DNA of 32,383 nt from LSNR01 sp964603325 (lineage in GTDB: Bacteria; Patescibacteriota; Minisyncoccia; Moranbacterales; UBA9337). Positions within the stretch are counted from its first letter, which is position 1, and the number at the start of each line of letters is the position of its first letter. The notes under the pieces are model-generated. The model was given only the letters and a program-made list of their open reading frames with translations, searched no databases and was not told where the DNA came from. The stretch is taken from positions 1-32,383 of the forward strand of contig CAZRUH010000005.1 in NCBI GenBank assembly GCA_964603325.1, given 5' to 3'. Of the stretch, positions 8,705-17,614 are shown piece after piece. The position numbers were made by a program, and so were the translations under genes.

Positions 8705-9833
8705 TTTTATAAATTTCTAATGTTTTCTTCGCCATTTCTTCCCAACTATATTTTTTTACTTGCAAATAACCTCTCTTTATTAAAGTATTTCTCATTTTTT
8801 CATCTGTGGTTATTTTTTCTATTGCCTGAACAATACTATCATTATCCTTTGCGTTAAAATAATGAGCCGCTCCCTCCAAAATCTCCTTCATGCATTGATG
8901 ATTTGATGAAATTACCGGTATTCCATTTTGCATTGCTTCCAGTGGAGGTAACCCAAATCCCTCATATAACGACGGGAATATGTATGCTTCCGAGTTTTTG
9001 TAAATATCATACAAATCAACATCCGAAACGAAACCGGAAAAAATCACATTTTCAATGCCTTTTTCTTTAACAAACCTTTTTAGTCTTTTATAAAAATAGT
9101 CTTCTTTACCAACCAAAACCAATTTAAACTCTTGGTTATCTTTTTTTTTAAAAACATTCCATGCACTTACCAGTCCTTCTAAGTTTTTATGAGGATATGC
9201 ATTTCCAACGTAAAGAATGTATGGTTTAATTATACCATATTTACTTAAAACATCATTTTTTTTAACTTTTAGTTTATTCTTGTCACAAGACTCATAAGTA
9301 ATATAAATTTTATCACTATTTATCAACGGATAATTTTTTAAAATATCTTTCTTGGTGAACTTTGAAACCGTAATTATCTTTTTGGATTTTTTAATGGCGT
9401 TTTTAATAATAATCTTGTATGCTAAGAACTTTAACCGATACAAAAACGGATTAAGTGTTGTCCCGCGAGTTGTTGGAAAATGTAATAAAATTAAATCGTG
9501 AATAGTAACAATAAAATTTTTGCGATAAAAAAATGGAACATTAAAATGTGGAAAATGCACCAAGTCCAACTTATATTTACTTAAAAGAATAGGAAATTTT
9601 ATCTGTTCCGAGAAACCATACCATTTATAATCGGCCAACACTTTGTGAAAATTTTTATTTTTTGGACAATACTTATTATAAGTTTCGCTTTTTAAAAAAA
9701 CAAAAAACTGATCTCTGTCATCATTTTTTTTCCGTAAATAAATTTTTTCCAAATTCTCTATCAACTTTTGAACGTATCTCCCCAATCCCTTACTATCTGC
9801 TCCATAAAATCTGGCATCAATTCCTATTCTCAT
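8670..9833 (-). CDS. Glycosyltransferase family 4 (GT-B fold)
   Basis: 387 residues. The N-terminus MRIGIDARFYG with GLGRYV is the typical Rossmann start of family 4 transferases that use nucleotide-sugar donors. The C-terminal donor domain shows ILYVGNAYPHKN, then the EX7E-type region FPSLYEGFGLPPLEAMQNGIPVISS, ending in a helix that packs back. No membrane segments, so a peripheral cytoplasmic enzyme adding a sugar to a lipid-linked or surface glycan. Acceptor and sugar cannot be deduced. It overlaps trxB by 17 bases at its start and the DUF4012 gene by 35 bases at its end. Confidence 0.87.
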   Translation of the reverse strand: MRIGIDARFYGADSKGLGRYVQKLIENLEKIYLRKKNDDRDQFFVFLKSETYNKYCPKNKNFHKVLADYKWYGFSEQIKFPILLSKYKLDLVHFPHFNVPFFYRKNFIVTIHDLILLHFPTTRGTTLNPFLYRLKFLAYKIIIKNAIKKSKKIITVSKFTKKDILKNYPLINSDKIYITYESCDKNKLKVKKNDVLSKYGIIKPYILYVGNAYPHKNLEGLVSAWNVFKKKDNQEFKLVLVGKEDYFYKRLKRFVKEKGIENVIFSGFVSDVDLYDIYKNSEAYIFPSLYEGFGLPPLEAMQNGIPVISSNHQCMKEILEGAAHYFNAKDNDSIVQAIEKITTDEKMRNTLIKRGYLQVKKYSWEEMAKKTLEIYKNGYHQNKRKIK

Positions 9834-10755
9834 ACAAACTATTTTTTAAATAATTTTGAATATCATTAACAGCAATGGCTCCTTCGGCGGCAGCGGTTAT
9901 TATTTGTTTAAATTTATTTGAACCGGTTGTAATGTCTCCCGCCGCCCAAATACCGGCTACGCTTGTTTTACCGGAATTATCAACTTTAATATATTCATCT
10001 TTATCAAGTTTTACGCCCAATTTTCTAGCCATTTCAACATTCGGTTCAAAACCGATCTCTATAAAAACTCCAGCTACCTTCAATTCCATATGACCATTAA
10101 AGGGTTTATCAAGTTTTATTTTCTCAACCCTATCACCGCCAACTATTTTTTTAATATTGGTATTATAAATTATAGTCACATTTTTATTTTTTTCTATTAA
10201 ATCTATCCAAAATTTTTCCGCTCGCAATTTATCTTTCCTGTAAATCAAATAAACTCTGTTAGCGATATTTGACAAAAATAGCCCGGCCGAAACAGCGCTG
10301 TCACTTCCTCCAACTATCGCAACCGTTTTGTTTCTATAAAAAAATCCGTCACAAGTGGCGCAATAAGAAACTCCCTTTCCAAGTAATTCCTCTTCACCGA
10401 CAACTCCAAGTTTGCGATGCGTTGAACCAACGGCAATTAGCACAGTTTTTGATGTAAACTCTTGACCGTTTGACAAAATAAGTTTAAATCCGGTTCCTTT
10501 TTTCTTTATTTTATTTACCGTTGCAGGCAAAATTTCCGCACCCAAACTTTTTACATGTTCTACCGCCCTCTTGGTAAAATCATAACCCGTAATATTTTTT
10601 TCTCCCAACCAATTTCCAATTTCATTGGTTTGTGTAACCAATCCTCCGGAAACTTCTCCTATAATAATATTTTTTAAGCCATATCTTGATGCATAAACGG
10701 AGGCGTTTAATCCTGCCGGACCGGCGCCAACAATAATCAAATCGTAATTATTCAT
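9817..10755 (-). CDS. trxB: Thioredoxin reductase (NADPH, FAD)
   Basis: 312 residues, the normal length for low-molecular-weight TrxB. FAD-binding GAGPAG at 10-15; redox pair Cys131 and Cys134 in CATCDGF; NADPH-binding VGGSDSA near 147-153 with YRKDKLRAE at 171-179 in place of the usual HRRD..RA; C-terminal GIWAAGDIT flavin motif. It reduces thioredoxin with NADPH. Two small departures: the usual GGQ after the first strand reads SGGLVTQT (35-42), and the GGGDSA motif is GGSDSA. Both basic residues expected to bind the NADPH phosphate region are conserved as K or R. No thioredoxin gene is nearby. It lies 20 bases after murD. Confidence 0.9.
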   Translation of the reverse strand: MNNYDLIIVGAGPAGLNASVYASRYGLKNIIIGEVSGGLVTQTNEIGNWLGEKNITGYDFTKRAVEHVKSLGAEILPATVNKIKKKGTGFKLILSNGQEFTSKTVLIAVGSTHRKLGVVGEEELLGKGVSYCATCDGFFYRNKTVAIVGGSDSAVSAGLFLSNIANRVYLIYRKDKLRAEKFWIDLIEKNKNVTIIYNTNIKKIVGGDRVEKIKLDKPFNGHMELKVAGVFIEIGFEPNVEMARKLGVKLDKDEYIKVDNSGKTSVAGIWAAGDITTGSNKFKQIITAAAEGAIAVNDIQNYLKNSLYENRN

Positions 10756-10775
10756 AAAAAATACATTATTATAAA

Positions 10776-12182
10776 TTATAAATTTTCCTTTATTTCTTTT
10801 ACAGCTTCCTTAAACTTATCACCACGATCAAATTCATTTACAAAAACACCGAAACTTGCCGTTCCCGGCGAAAGTAAAATAATATCACCTTTTTCCGCGC
10901 AACGAGTGGCTTCTTCCACCGCTTTTTTCATAGAGTCTTTTATTTCAAATTCCAAGTGATTTGATTTAATTTTTCTTTTAATAACGGCAATTATTTTATC
11001 AGTAGCGTCACCTTTCAAGAATACCACTCCCTTAACTTTTTTAGCGATAACATCGCCCAATTCAGAAAAATCAAGATTTTTATCGGCGCCACCGGCAATT
11101 AAAATAATCGGCTTATCAAAAGATTTTATCGCGGCAACCGTCGCTTGAGGAATTGTCGCCGCACTATCATTATAATAACTAATTCCATTGATAGTATCTA
11201 CAAACTCCATACGATGAGCTATCAGATTGATTTTTGAAATTGATTTTTTAATTTCTTTCAATCTCAGTCCATAAACAAATGCCACGCCTATAGCCGCCAA
11301 AACATTGGAAATATTATGTTTACTGTGTAAATTTAATTCTTTTGTCGTAGCTACTTTTCTTATATCAACTCCATCATCAATATAAATTACCCCATCTTCG
11401 CAAAAAACAGACCTCTCTCCTTGACGTCCATTTAGAGAAAATCTTAAAATTTGTGAATTCGCTTCTTCTATAATTTCTTTTAAGTTTTCATCGTCTCCAT
11501 TGATTACCAGCCAACTTGTTGATTTTTGAAAACGAAAAATATTTTTTTTATCCTCCAGATATTCCTCCATTCCTTTATAATAATTGAGATGATCCGGTAA
11601 AATATTTTTAAAAACGGCAATGGGTGGACTTATTTTAGCGTTTTTCAGAGCTGACAATCTCCAACTTGATAACTCAAAAACTACCGGAGAATTTTTTTTA
11701 ATTTTTTCCAATTTATCCAAAACGGACGTTTGTCCAACTCCAACCATAATGGGTTTTTTTCCGGCATTTTTCAAAATGTCAAAAATCATTGAAGCCGTTG
11801 TTGTCTTTCCTTTTGTTCCCGTCACTCCTATAATTTTATTTTTACAAAGTTTGAAAAATAAACTGGAATCCATTTCAACGGGAATTTTATTGGCTAGCGC
11901 TCTTTTTATATATTTATTATTCCAAGAAATACTGGGATTCTTAATAACCATATCAACTTTGGTAAAATCTTCAATGCGATGATACCCCAAAACAAATTCA
12001 ATATTATGAATCCCCTTTAATTGATCTAAGCTTTTTTTTAATTCCTTTTTGGTTTTTATATCCGTAACAACAATTTTTTTTACTCCTTGCTTCGCCAAAA
12101 ACTTAACAACACCCAAACCGCCTCCCAGCAGTCCCAATCCAAAAACCGTCACTTTCTTGTTTTTAAAATAATCTATTTTCAT
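10776..12182 (-). CDS. murD: UDP-N-acetylmuramoyl-L-alanine--D-glutamate ligase
   Basis: 468 residues. Adds D-glutamate to UDP-MurNAc-L-Ala in peptidoglycan synthesis in the cytoplasm. N-terminal Rossmann-like domain (VTVFGLGLLGGG at 11-22), central ATPase with GVTGTKGKTT at 119-128, the NILPDHLNYY motif and the carbamylated-lysine region, then a C-terminal domain with HRMEFV and LIAGGADKNLDFSEL, and ILLSPGTASFG near the end. The order and spacing fit MurD rather than MurC, E or F. It indicates a peptidoglycan wall. No other mur genes are adjacent; it stands between the amidohydrolase (6-base gap) and trxB. Confidence 0.9.
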   Translation of the reverse strand: MKIDYFKNKKVTVFGLGLLGGGLGVVKFLAKQGVKKIVVTDIKTKKELKKSLDQLKGIHNIEFVLGYHRIEDFTKVDMVIKNPSISWNNKYIKRALANKIPVEMDSSLFFKLCKNKIIGVTGTKGKTTTASMIFDILKNAGKKPIMVGVGQTSVLDKLEKIKKNSPVVFELSSWRLSALKNAKISPPIAVFKNILPDHLNYYKGMEEYLEDKKNIFRFQKSTSWLVINGDDENLKEIIEEANSQILRFSLNGRQGERSVFCEDGVIYIDDGVDIRKVATTKELNLHSKHNISNVLAAIGVAFVYGLRLKEIKKSISKINLIAHRMEFVDTINGISYYNDSAATIPQATVAAIKSFDKPIILIAGGADKNLDFSELGDVIAKKVKGVVFLKGDATDKIIAVIKRKIKSNHLEFEIKDSMKKAVEEATRCAEKGDIILLSPGTASFGVFVNEFDRGDKFKEAVKEIKENL

Positions 12183-12188
12183 ATTTTT

Positions 12189-13760
12189 TTAATTAGAAAT
12201 AATTTCACCATTTCTTGTTTCCGTATATTCGCCATTTTCCACAACAATTTTTCCATTAACTATTACATAATCAATCCCCGTTGAATATTGATAAGGTTTA
12301 TCAATTGTGGCGTTATCTTTAATTGTTTCCGGGTCAATAACAACCACATCCGCAAAATATCCTTTTTGAATAATCCCTCTCTTTTTAATATTAAATCTCT
12401 TGGCCGGCTTCCCCGTCATTTTATTGATGGCATCCTCCCATTCCAGCAAGTTTTTCCTTTTTACAAAATCATAAAGAACTTTGGGAAATGAACCAAAATC
12501 TCTTGGATGAACCAAATCACCACTACTTTTGTGGGAAATTCCATATCCGGCCCCATTTGAAGAAATTATGGACAAAGGATGCTTAATCACTTTGTTTAAA
12601 TTTTCTTCGCTCAATACTTTTGTAATGGTTGTAATTTGCCCATTACTGGCTATCAATAAGTCAATTACCGCATCTTCAATTCCTTTTTCCTGTGACTTGG
12701 CAACATCTTTAATTGTTCTTCTTATGACCGTGTTATCAAAAGAATATACCGAAACAATAATATTGCCATAATCAATATTATCTTTTTTCATTTCTTTTAT
12801 GATTTTTTTTCTAATACGAGAATCTTTTAAACGACCAATCATCAACTTTCTTCCTCCTCTGGAAACCCAGTCCGGCAAAAAAGTATACAAAACCGATCCG
12901 GTGGCTGTATATGGGTATACATCAAAACCGATATCAACGCCTTTCTCCTTGGCATTTTCAATTTTATTCAAAACATCATCCATAAAAGACCAATTTTTCT
13001 CCCCCATTATTTTTAAATGCGATATCTGCAAACGAGCGCCTGTTTTCTGAGCAATCTTTATTACTTCATCAATTGATTCCAAAATATTTGAGGATTCATC
13101 TCTAATATGCGCGGTAAATATTCTTTTTTTGCGAGAAACCAATTTAGCCAACTCTTGCAGTTCCCGTTGTGATGCCAATTTTGCATGAGAATAAACCAAT
13201 CCCGTAGATAATCCGACAGCGCCTTCTTTAAATGCTTTTGCGATAATTTTTTTCATTTCTTCCAATTCTATATCCTCCAAATCCTTAAGTGAATCACCCA
13301 CAATACCACGTCGGACCGTGCTATGACCGATTAATGTGCCGAAATTAACCGGCAAATTAACTTTCTTTACCTCTTCCAAAAAATCTTTTATTGAAACCCA
13401 ATTTATATTTATTTTTGTTATATCCAGCCACTTTCGTATAGATTTAATCATTTCCGAATTATCCAATGGCGCCAAAGAAGATCCGCAATTTCCTCCAATG
13501 ATGGTGGTAATTCCTTGATATACCAAACTTTTTAAATTCGGATCGGAAAAAATTCTCCACTTGGTGTCGGAGTGATTATTTGTATCTATAAATCCGGGAG
13601 TTACATATTTTCCCTGTGCGTCAATTTCATATTCCGCCTGTTCATTACTCAAATCTTCCATTTTTGAGATTTCATCATCCTTAATTCCAATGTCACTTTT
13701 AAACATTGGTTTCCCACTCCCATCAATTATGGTTCCACCTCTAATAATAATATCAAACAT
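12189..13760 (-). CDS. D-aminoacylase-family amidohydrolase with substituted active-site residues
   Basis: 523 residues, normal length for N-acyl-D-amino-acid deacylases/D-aminoacylases. The fold is clear: beta-sandwich start FDIIIRGGTIIDGSG, barrel entry PGFIDTNNHSD at 55-65, NCGSS with the metal ligand Cys92, TAHIRDES with His218, QISHLK with His248, LVHPR at 416-420, and the closing DVVVIDPETI and NGKIVVENG. In characterised members the barrel entry carries two histidines (HxH) and the catalytic aspartate lies in an SDG motif. Here the first His is Asn61 (His63 kept) and the Asp position is Asn402 (SSNGAG). I checked both codons on the DNA. The enzyme may be inactive, altered in chemistry, or use other ligands. 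It sits between GAPDH and murD, where trimming of D-amino-acid compounds would fit peptidoglycan turnover (inference). Confidence 0.82.
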   Translation of the reverse strand: MFDIIIRGGTIIDGSGKPMFKSDIGIKDDEISKMEDLSNEQAEYEIDAQGKYVTPGFIDTNNHSDTKWRIFSDPNLKSLVYQGITTIIGGNCGSSLAPLDNSEMIKSIRKWLDITKININWVSIKDFLEEVKKVNLPVNFGTLIGHSTVRRGIVGDSLKDLEDIELEEMKKIIAKAFKEGAVGLSTGLVYSHAKLASQRELQELAKLVSRKKRIFTAHIRDESSNILESIDEVIKIAQKTGARLQISHLKIMGEKNWSFMDDVLNKIENAKEKGVDIGFDVYPYTATGSVLYTFLPDWVSRGGRKLMIGRLKDSRIRKKIIKEMKKDNIDYGNIIVSVYSFDNTVIRRTIKDVAKSQEKGIEDAVIDLLIASNGQITTITKVLSEENLNKVIKHPLSIISSNGAGYGISHKSSGDLVHPRDFGSFPKVLYDFVKRKNLLEWEDAINKMTGKPAKRFNIKKRGIIQKGYFADVVVIDPETIKDNATIDKPYQYSTGIDYVIVNGKIVVENGEYTETRNGEIISN

Positions 13761-13774
13761 ATCCGCTGAAAAAA

Positions 13775-14779
13775 TTATTTTATATTTATTATTTTTTCCG
13801 CCATATCAACAAGTCTATTGCTATATCCCCACTCATTATCATACCAACCGGCAATTTTTATTAAATTTCCTCCAACCACTTTTGTTAAATCTTTCTGAAA
13901 AATAACCGAATGTGGATTTCCGATTATATCGCGAGACACCAAAGGTATATCGGTCACTTGCATAATATTTCGCATTTCATTCTCAGACGCTTCTAAAAAA
14001 GCGCTATTTATTTCATTTTCATCAACTTCCTTCTTTAAAATCGCCGTTAAATCACTTACTGAACCCACTATTGTCGGCACTCTGTAAGCCATTCCGTCAA
14101 AATTACCTTTTAAAGATGGTAATGTTAATGTTGTTGCAATCGCCGCCCCGGTTGATGTCGGTATAACATTTTGAGCTGCCGCCCTACCTCTTCGCTTATC
14201 TTTTTTACCAACTCCGTCCACCAAAGATTGAGTTGACGTATAACTATGTATCGTTGACATTAGAGCTTTTTCCACTCCAAAATTATCTTCCAAAACTTTC
14301 ATCATCGGCGCCAAACAATTCGTTGTGCAAGAAGCATTGGAGACAATATCATCGGAATTGCTTATTTCATTGGAGTTAACACCTATTACAAATGTTTTTA
14401 TCGTCTCATCTTTTGTTGGAGCGGATATAACCACTTTTTTTGCTCCCGCTTTCAAATGATTACTTGCACCCTCCCTGTCGGTAAAAAATCCCGTACATTC
14501 CAAAACAACATCTACATTCATTTCTTTCCACGGAAGATTTTTGGGATCTCTCTCTGAGAAAACGGGATATTTTTTACCATCAATCACTAAGTTATTCTCA
14601 TCAAATTCCACTTCTTTGCCATAAACCCCATAGGCAGAATCATATTTTAAAAGATACGCCAAATCTTCTGTCGAAGAAAGGTCATTGATTGCCACCACCT
14701 CCAAATCATTTCTCTCTAAAATTATTTTAAATGACGGCCGACCGATGCGACCGAACCCGTTAATTGCTACTTTAATCAT
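13775..14779 (-). CDS. gap: Glyceraldehyde-3-phosphate dehydrogenase, type I
   Basis: 334 residues, standard length. NAD-binding INGFGRIGR at 6-14 with Asp33 after the second strand; catalytic SNASCTTNC with Cys151 and the base His178 in STIHSYT; GMAYRVP substrate-binding arginine; C-terminal GWYDNEWGYSNR. It oxidises glyceraldehyde 3-phosphate to 1,3-bisphosphoglycerate in glycolysis. Phosphoglycerate kinase and triosephosphate isomerase, often adjacent elsewhere, are not here. It lies between the ftsA-like gene (21-base gap) and the amidohydrolase (14-base gap) in the same transcription unit. Confidence 0.95.
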   Translation of the reverse strand: MIKVAINGFGRIGRPSFKIILERNDLEVVAINDLSSTEDLAYLLKYDSAYGVYGKEVEFDENNLVIDGKKYPVFSERDPKNLPWKEMNVDVVLECTGFFTDREGASNHLKAGAKKVVISAPTKDETIKTFVIGVNSNEISNSDDIVSNASCTTNCLAPMMKVLEDNFGVEKALMSTIHSYTSTQSLVDGVGKKDKRRGRAAAQNVIPTSTGAAIATTLTLPSLKGNFDGMAYRVPTIVGSVSDLTAILKKEVDENEINSAFLEASENEMRNIMQVTDIPLVSRDIIGNPHSVIFQKDLTKVVGGNLIKIAGWYDNEWGYSNRLVDMAEKIINIK

Positions 14780-14800
14780 ATTTTTCTACAATTTTAATTT

Positions 14801-16069
14801 TTATTTATAATCTACTTTATTCATAGCTCTTTTTAAAATAGTCATTAAAACCTTTTCTTCGCCGGATAATTCCAAAACCAAACTTGCCAATCCTATGGGA
14901 GTAACATCCTGAGTGCTTACCAATTCACCGGTCTCATCAATAATATGCGCCGCATCTTGTGGTCGCAAAAAGATAACCTTCGGCTGATCAACAAATGACA
15001 ACCTTTCCGCCCATCCCGGAGAAAGTAAAACTTTTTTTATGCCCGGCAAGCCGGATCCTCCGCCACACATCAATATTCTTGTCGGCAAAATATCATTTTG
15101 CGAAAATTCTGACAATGCTAATTCTACTCCACTTAGCCAAATACGGCAATCTTCTTCAAACATTTTTTCTATTTTTTGCGTATCAAATTTGTTTAATTTC
15201 CCCAAAGAATAATTCAATTTTATTTGTTCCGATTTTTCCAATTCAATATTAAATTCTTGAGATAATTTTTTGGTAAAAGCTCTACCCCCCAAAGCAAACA
15301 TTTTTGTACCTTCCAATCCGCCATTTCTAACTACGGCAATATCGGTAGTTCCTCCACCAACATCAATAAACACTGCATTAAAATTTAAATCACCTTCAAA
15401 ATCAACCAATCGCGCTACCGCATAAGGCTCAGCTGCAATATTTACCAATCCAATGCCCAATTCATTAACTATTGTTTCAATTGCCCCCAGATGAATTGTT
15501 GGGGCGTAAGCATTAAAAACACTAATGGACACATTGTGACCTTGAAATCCCAAAGGATTGCTTATTCTATACCCATCAATTTTAACACTGGAAATGGCGG
15601 CATTTATCAATTTTATATCAATATTACTTTGATTTGTTTCCCATGCGATTTGTTTTTGTATCCTTTCATAAGCTTTTTGTTGAACTTTTTGAATAATATC
15701 TTTCAATTCCGACATTCCTATTTTTACATCGGAATTTACTCTTTCATAATGAACCGTGGTTGTCGTTCCCTTAACTAATTCTCCGGCAATTCCGACAATT
15801 GCATATTTTATTTTTCTAACTCCCGCCTTGTTTTTAGCAATATTTATCGCTTCTTTGGCAACCTCAATAACTCCGGAAATATCCGAAACCGCTCCACTTT
15901 GCATATTACCAAATTTTTGTCTAACTTTTCCAACACCAATCACCACACCTTTTTTATTTTCATCATCAATTTTAACAACCAAAGCTTTTACCACTTCCGT
16001 CCCAATATCTAACGCTAGGATCAACTTAGGTTTTTTTTGCCCGGAAAAAATTTTTGAAATAAAATTCAT
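14801..16069 (-). CDS. ftsA: FtsA-like cell-division actin homologue
   Basis: 422 residues. Actin/HSP70 ATPase fold: phosphate-1 motif LALDIGTEVVKAL at about 18-30, an inserted SHS2-type region at about 87-200 as in FtsA, phosphate-2 FIDVGGGTTDIAV at 234-246, adenosine motif MCGGGSGLPG near residue 335. The C-terminal segment ILKRAMNKVDYK could form the short amphipathic membrane-binding helix of FtsA, which tethers FtsZ filaments to the membrane. ftsZ does not follow, unlike in most dcw clusters. The type IV pilus protein PilM has the same fold and is the main alternative. Length, the long insertion and the presence of ftsQ and murD in the window favour FtsA. Confidence 0.8.
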   Translation of the reverse strand: MNFISKIFSGQKKPKLILALDIGTEVVKALVVKIDDENKKGVVIGVGKVRQKFGNMQSGAVSDISGVIEVAKEAINIAKNKAGVRKIKYAIVGIAGELVKGTTTTVHYERVNSDVKIGMSELKDIIQKVQQKAYERIQKQIAWETNQSNIDIKLINAAISSVKIDGYRISNPLGFQGHNVSISVFNAYAPTIHLGAIETIVNELGIGLVNIAAEPYAVARLVDFEGDLNFNAVFIDVGGGTTDIAVVRNGGLEGTKMFALGGRAFTKKLSQEFNIELEKSEQIKLNYSLGKLNKFDTQKIEKMFEEDCRIWLSGVELALSEFSQNDILPTRILMCGGGSGLPGIKKVLLSPGWAERLSFVDQPKVIFLRPQDAAHIIDETGELVSTQDVTPIGLASLVLELSGEEKVLMTILKRAMNKVDYK

Positions 16070-16084
16070 AGTTTTTATTAAAAA

Positions 16085-17092
16085 TTAATTCAATTTTTCC
16101 AACTTAACTTTTGAAAATTTCTCTAAAATACTTTTTTTATCCAATAATCCCCGCTTGGCTCCATAATGTCGTATTACACTTAAACTGTTGGAAATTCCCC
16201 ACCTTAAAGAATTATCAATGCTTTCACCACTTAAAATGCCTGCCAAAAAACCACTTGAAAAAGAATCTCCGGCACCCAATGTGTCAACAATCTTATCCGC
16301 TTTTGATTTCGCTTTGAAAACATTTTTACCATCAAACAACCAAGCGCCTCTATCTCCATCAGTTAATGCCACTATACGCGCACCCATATCGTTTAAGCAT
16401 TTTACTAAAAACACTTCATTGTTTAAATTATCAGGATTTTTCTCAATTTCATTATTTTGTAAAATTTCTATAGCTTCATCTTTATTTAAAATCAGAATTT
16501 CTGTTTTTTTAATCATTTCAAATATTTTCGCGGGATTATCTTTTATATTTCGTTGTCCGGGATTAAAATAAACGCCAATATTATTGCTTTGAGAAATTTC
16601 CAAAAGCACATCAAAATGATTTTCCCAATCACCATTTAAAGCGCTCACAAACAATTTTTTTGTTCTTTTCAATACTCTGCGATTTAACTCCAAATTTTTA
16701 TTGGCATCCCTATTAAAAAATATCAGATGTTCTTTATTTTTCCTGTCTACTATTATGGCAGATAAATCGCTCCGACAACTTCTATCAACTTGCAAAAATC
16801 TTACATCAACACCTTCCTTTTTTAATTCTTTCCTTATCCATTTCCCGGTATGATCATTTCCAATTTTTGTATAACAAGCCGTTTTTATTTTTAATCTTGA
16901 AAGCCCCTGATTAACAATAGCCGCGCAACCACCGGGAACCTCATAAATATTATCCGCTTGAAACTTCGCCCCCAATTCAAACGCTAACTTTTTCTGAGAA
17001 GTTAATTCCTCAGGGGTGTTTAAAATTTTTCCTCCGGCAACCGGGAAAAAAATATCTTTTGACGATGATCCAATGCAAATTACTTCATTCAT
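16085..17092 (-). CDS. PfkB-family carbohydrate kinase
   Basis: 335 residues. The ribokinase-type start VICIGSSSKDIFF, the GG motif EVPGGCAAIVNQGLSRL at 51-67, and the signature DTLGAGDSFSSGFLAG at 270-285 with catalytic base Asp276 identify the PfkB superfamily, which phosphorylates sugars or nucleosides with ATP. The substrate-side residues do not let me separate ribokinase, fructokinase, adenosine kinase or sugar-1-kinase types. Residues 15-48, between the first strand and the GG motif, are longer than in ribokinase. The gene lies 15 bases before ftsA and 35 bases after the pilin gene. Confidence 0.85.
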   Translation of the reverse strand: MNEVICIGSSSKDIFFPVAGGKILNTPEELTSQKKLAFELGAKFQADNIYEVPGGCAAIVNQGLSRLKIKTACYTKIGNDHTGKWIRKELKKEGVDVRFLQVDRSCRSDLSAIIVDRKNKEHLIFFNRDANKNLELNRRVLKRTKKLFVSALNGDWENHFDVLLEISQSNNIGVYFNPGQRNIKDNPAKIFEMIKKTEILILNKDEAIEILQNNEIEKNPDNLNNEVFLVKCLNDMGARIVALTDGDRGAWLFDGKNVFKAKSKADKIVDTLGAGDSFSSGFLAGILSGESIDNSLRWGISNSLSVIRHYGAKRGLLDKKSILEKFSKVKLEKLN

Positions 17093-17127
17093 TTTATTTA
17101 AAATTTAAAACCATTTTACTTAATTAT

Positions 17128-17592
17128 TTACCAACCACCACCGGAACCTTGCCCTCCAAACTGTCCACCGCCGGGGTTTACAGTTTGTTGACTTTGCGCC
17201 GGATTTTGAAAATAATTAAAACTATCCAAATTTATATTTATTAAATCCGGATTAATCTTATACAAAATCATTGCCGCCACCATAACAGCAACCAGCCCAA
17301 ACAAAGCGTCGGAAATAACTTTTTTAGCACTTTCCATTTGAGAATTATTCCCGGCTGCAGTGATATACATAAAACCACCCATGGAAATCATTAGTAATGC
17401 GGCTATTCCCACCGACCAAATGGCAAATTTATATATTGCCTGAACATATGCTGGAAAACTAGAAATATTTTCTACTCCGCCACTTCCCGGTATTGCCTCC
17501 ATTGGAACATATTGTTGCGCTATGGAAACATTGTTTCCAAAAACAATTGCCAAGAAAAAAACAATTATTATTACTGAAACTATTTTTTTCAT
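17128..17592 (-). CDS. Type IV secretion pilin-like protein (VirB2/TrbC-like, CPR type)
   Basis: 154 residues. A signal peptide (1-25, ending SIAQ) is followed by a short extracytoplasmic segment and two membrane helices (about 56-78 and 96-112) joined by a small polar loop (GNNSQMESAKK). This is the layout of VirB2/TrbC pilins and of the T4SS-pilin family described from candidate phyla. The C-terminus (from about 133) is rich in Gln, Gly and Pro (GGGQFGGQGSGGGW), longer than in classical VirB2. It lies directly downstream of the VirD4-like ATPase gene with a 22-base gap. I infer the subunit of a conjugation- or uptake-related surface structure. Confidence 0.75.
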   Translation of the reverse strand: MKKIVSVIIIVFFLAIVFGNNVSIAQQYVPMEAIPGSGGVENISSFPAYVQAIYKFAIWSVGIAALLMISMGGFMYITAAGNNSQMESAKKVISDALFGLVAVMVAAMILYKINPDLININLDSFNYFQNPAQSQQTVNPGGGQFGGQGSGGGW

Positions 17593-17614
17593 TTTTTAAA
17601 AACCGATTATTAAA

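Noticed and set aside
16085..17092. Naming the PfkB-family kinase as ribokinase or adenosine kinase
   Set aside because: Only superfamily motifs are visible; nothing decides the substrate.
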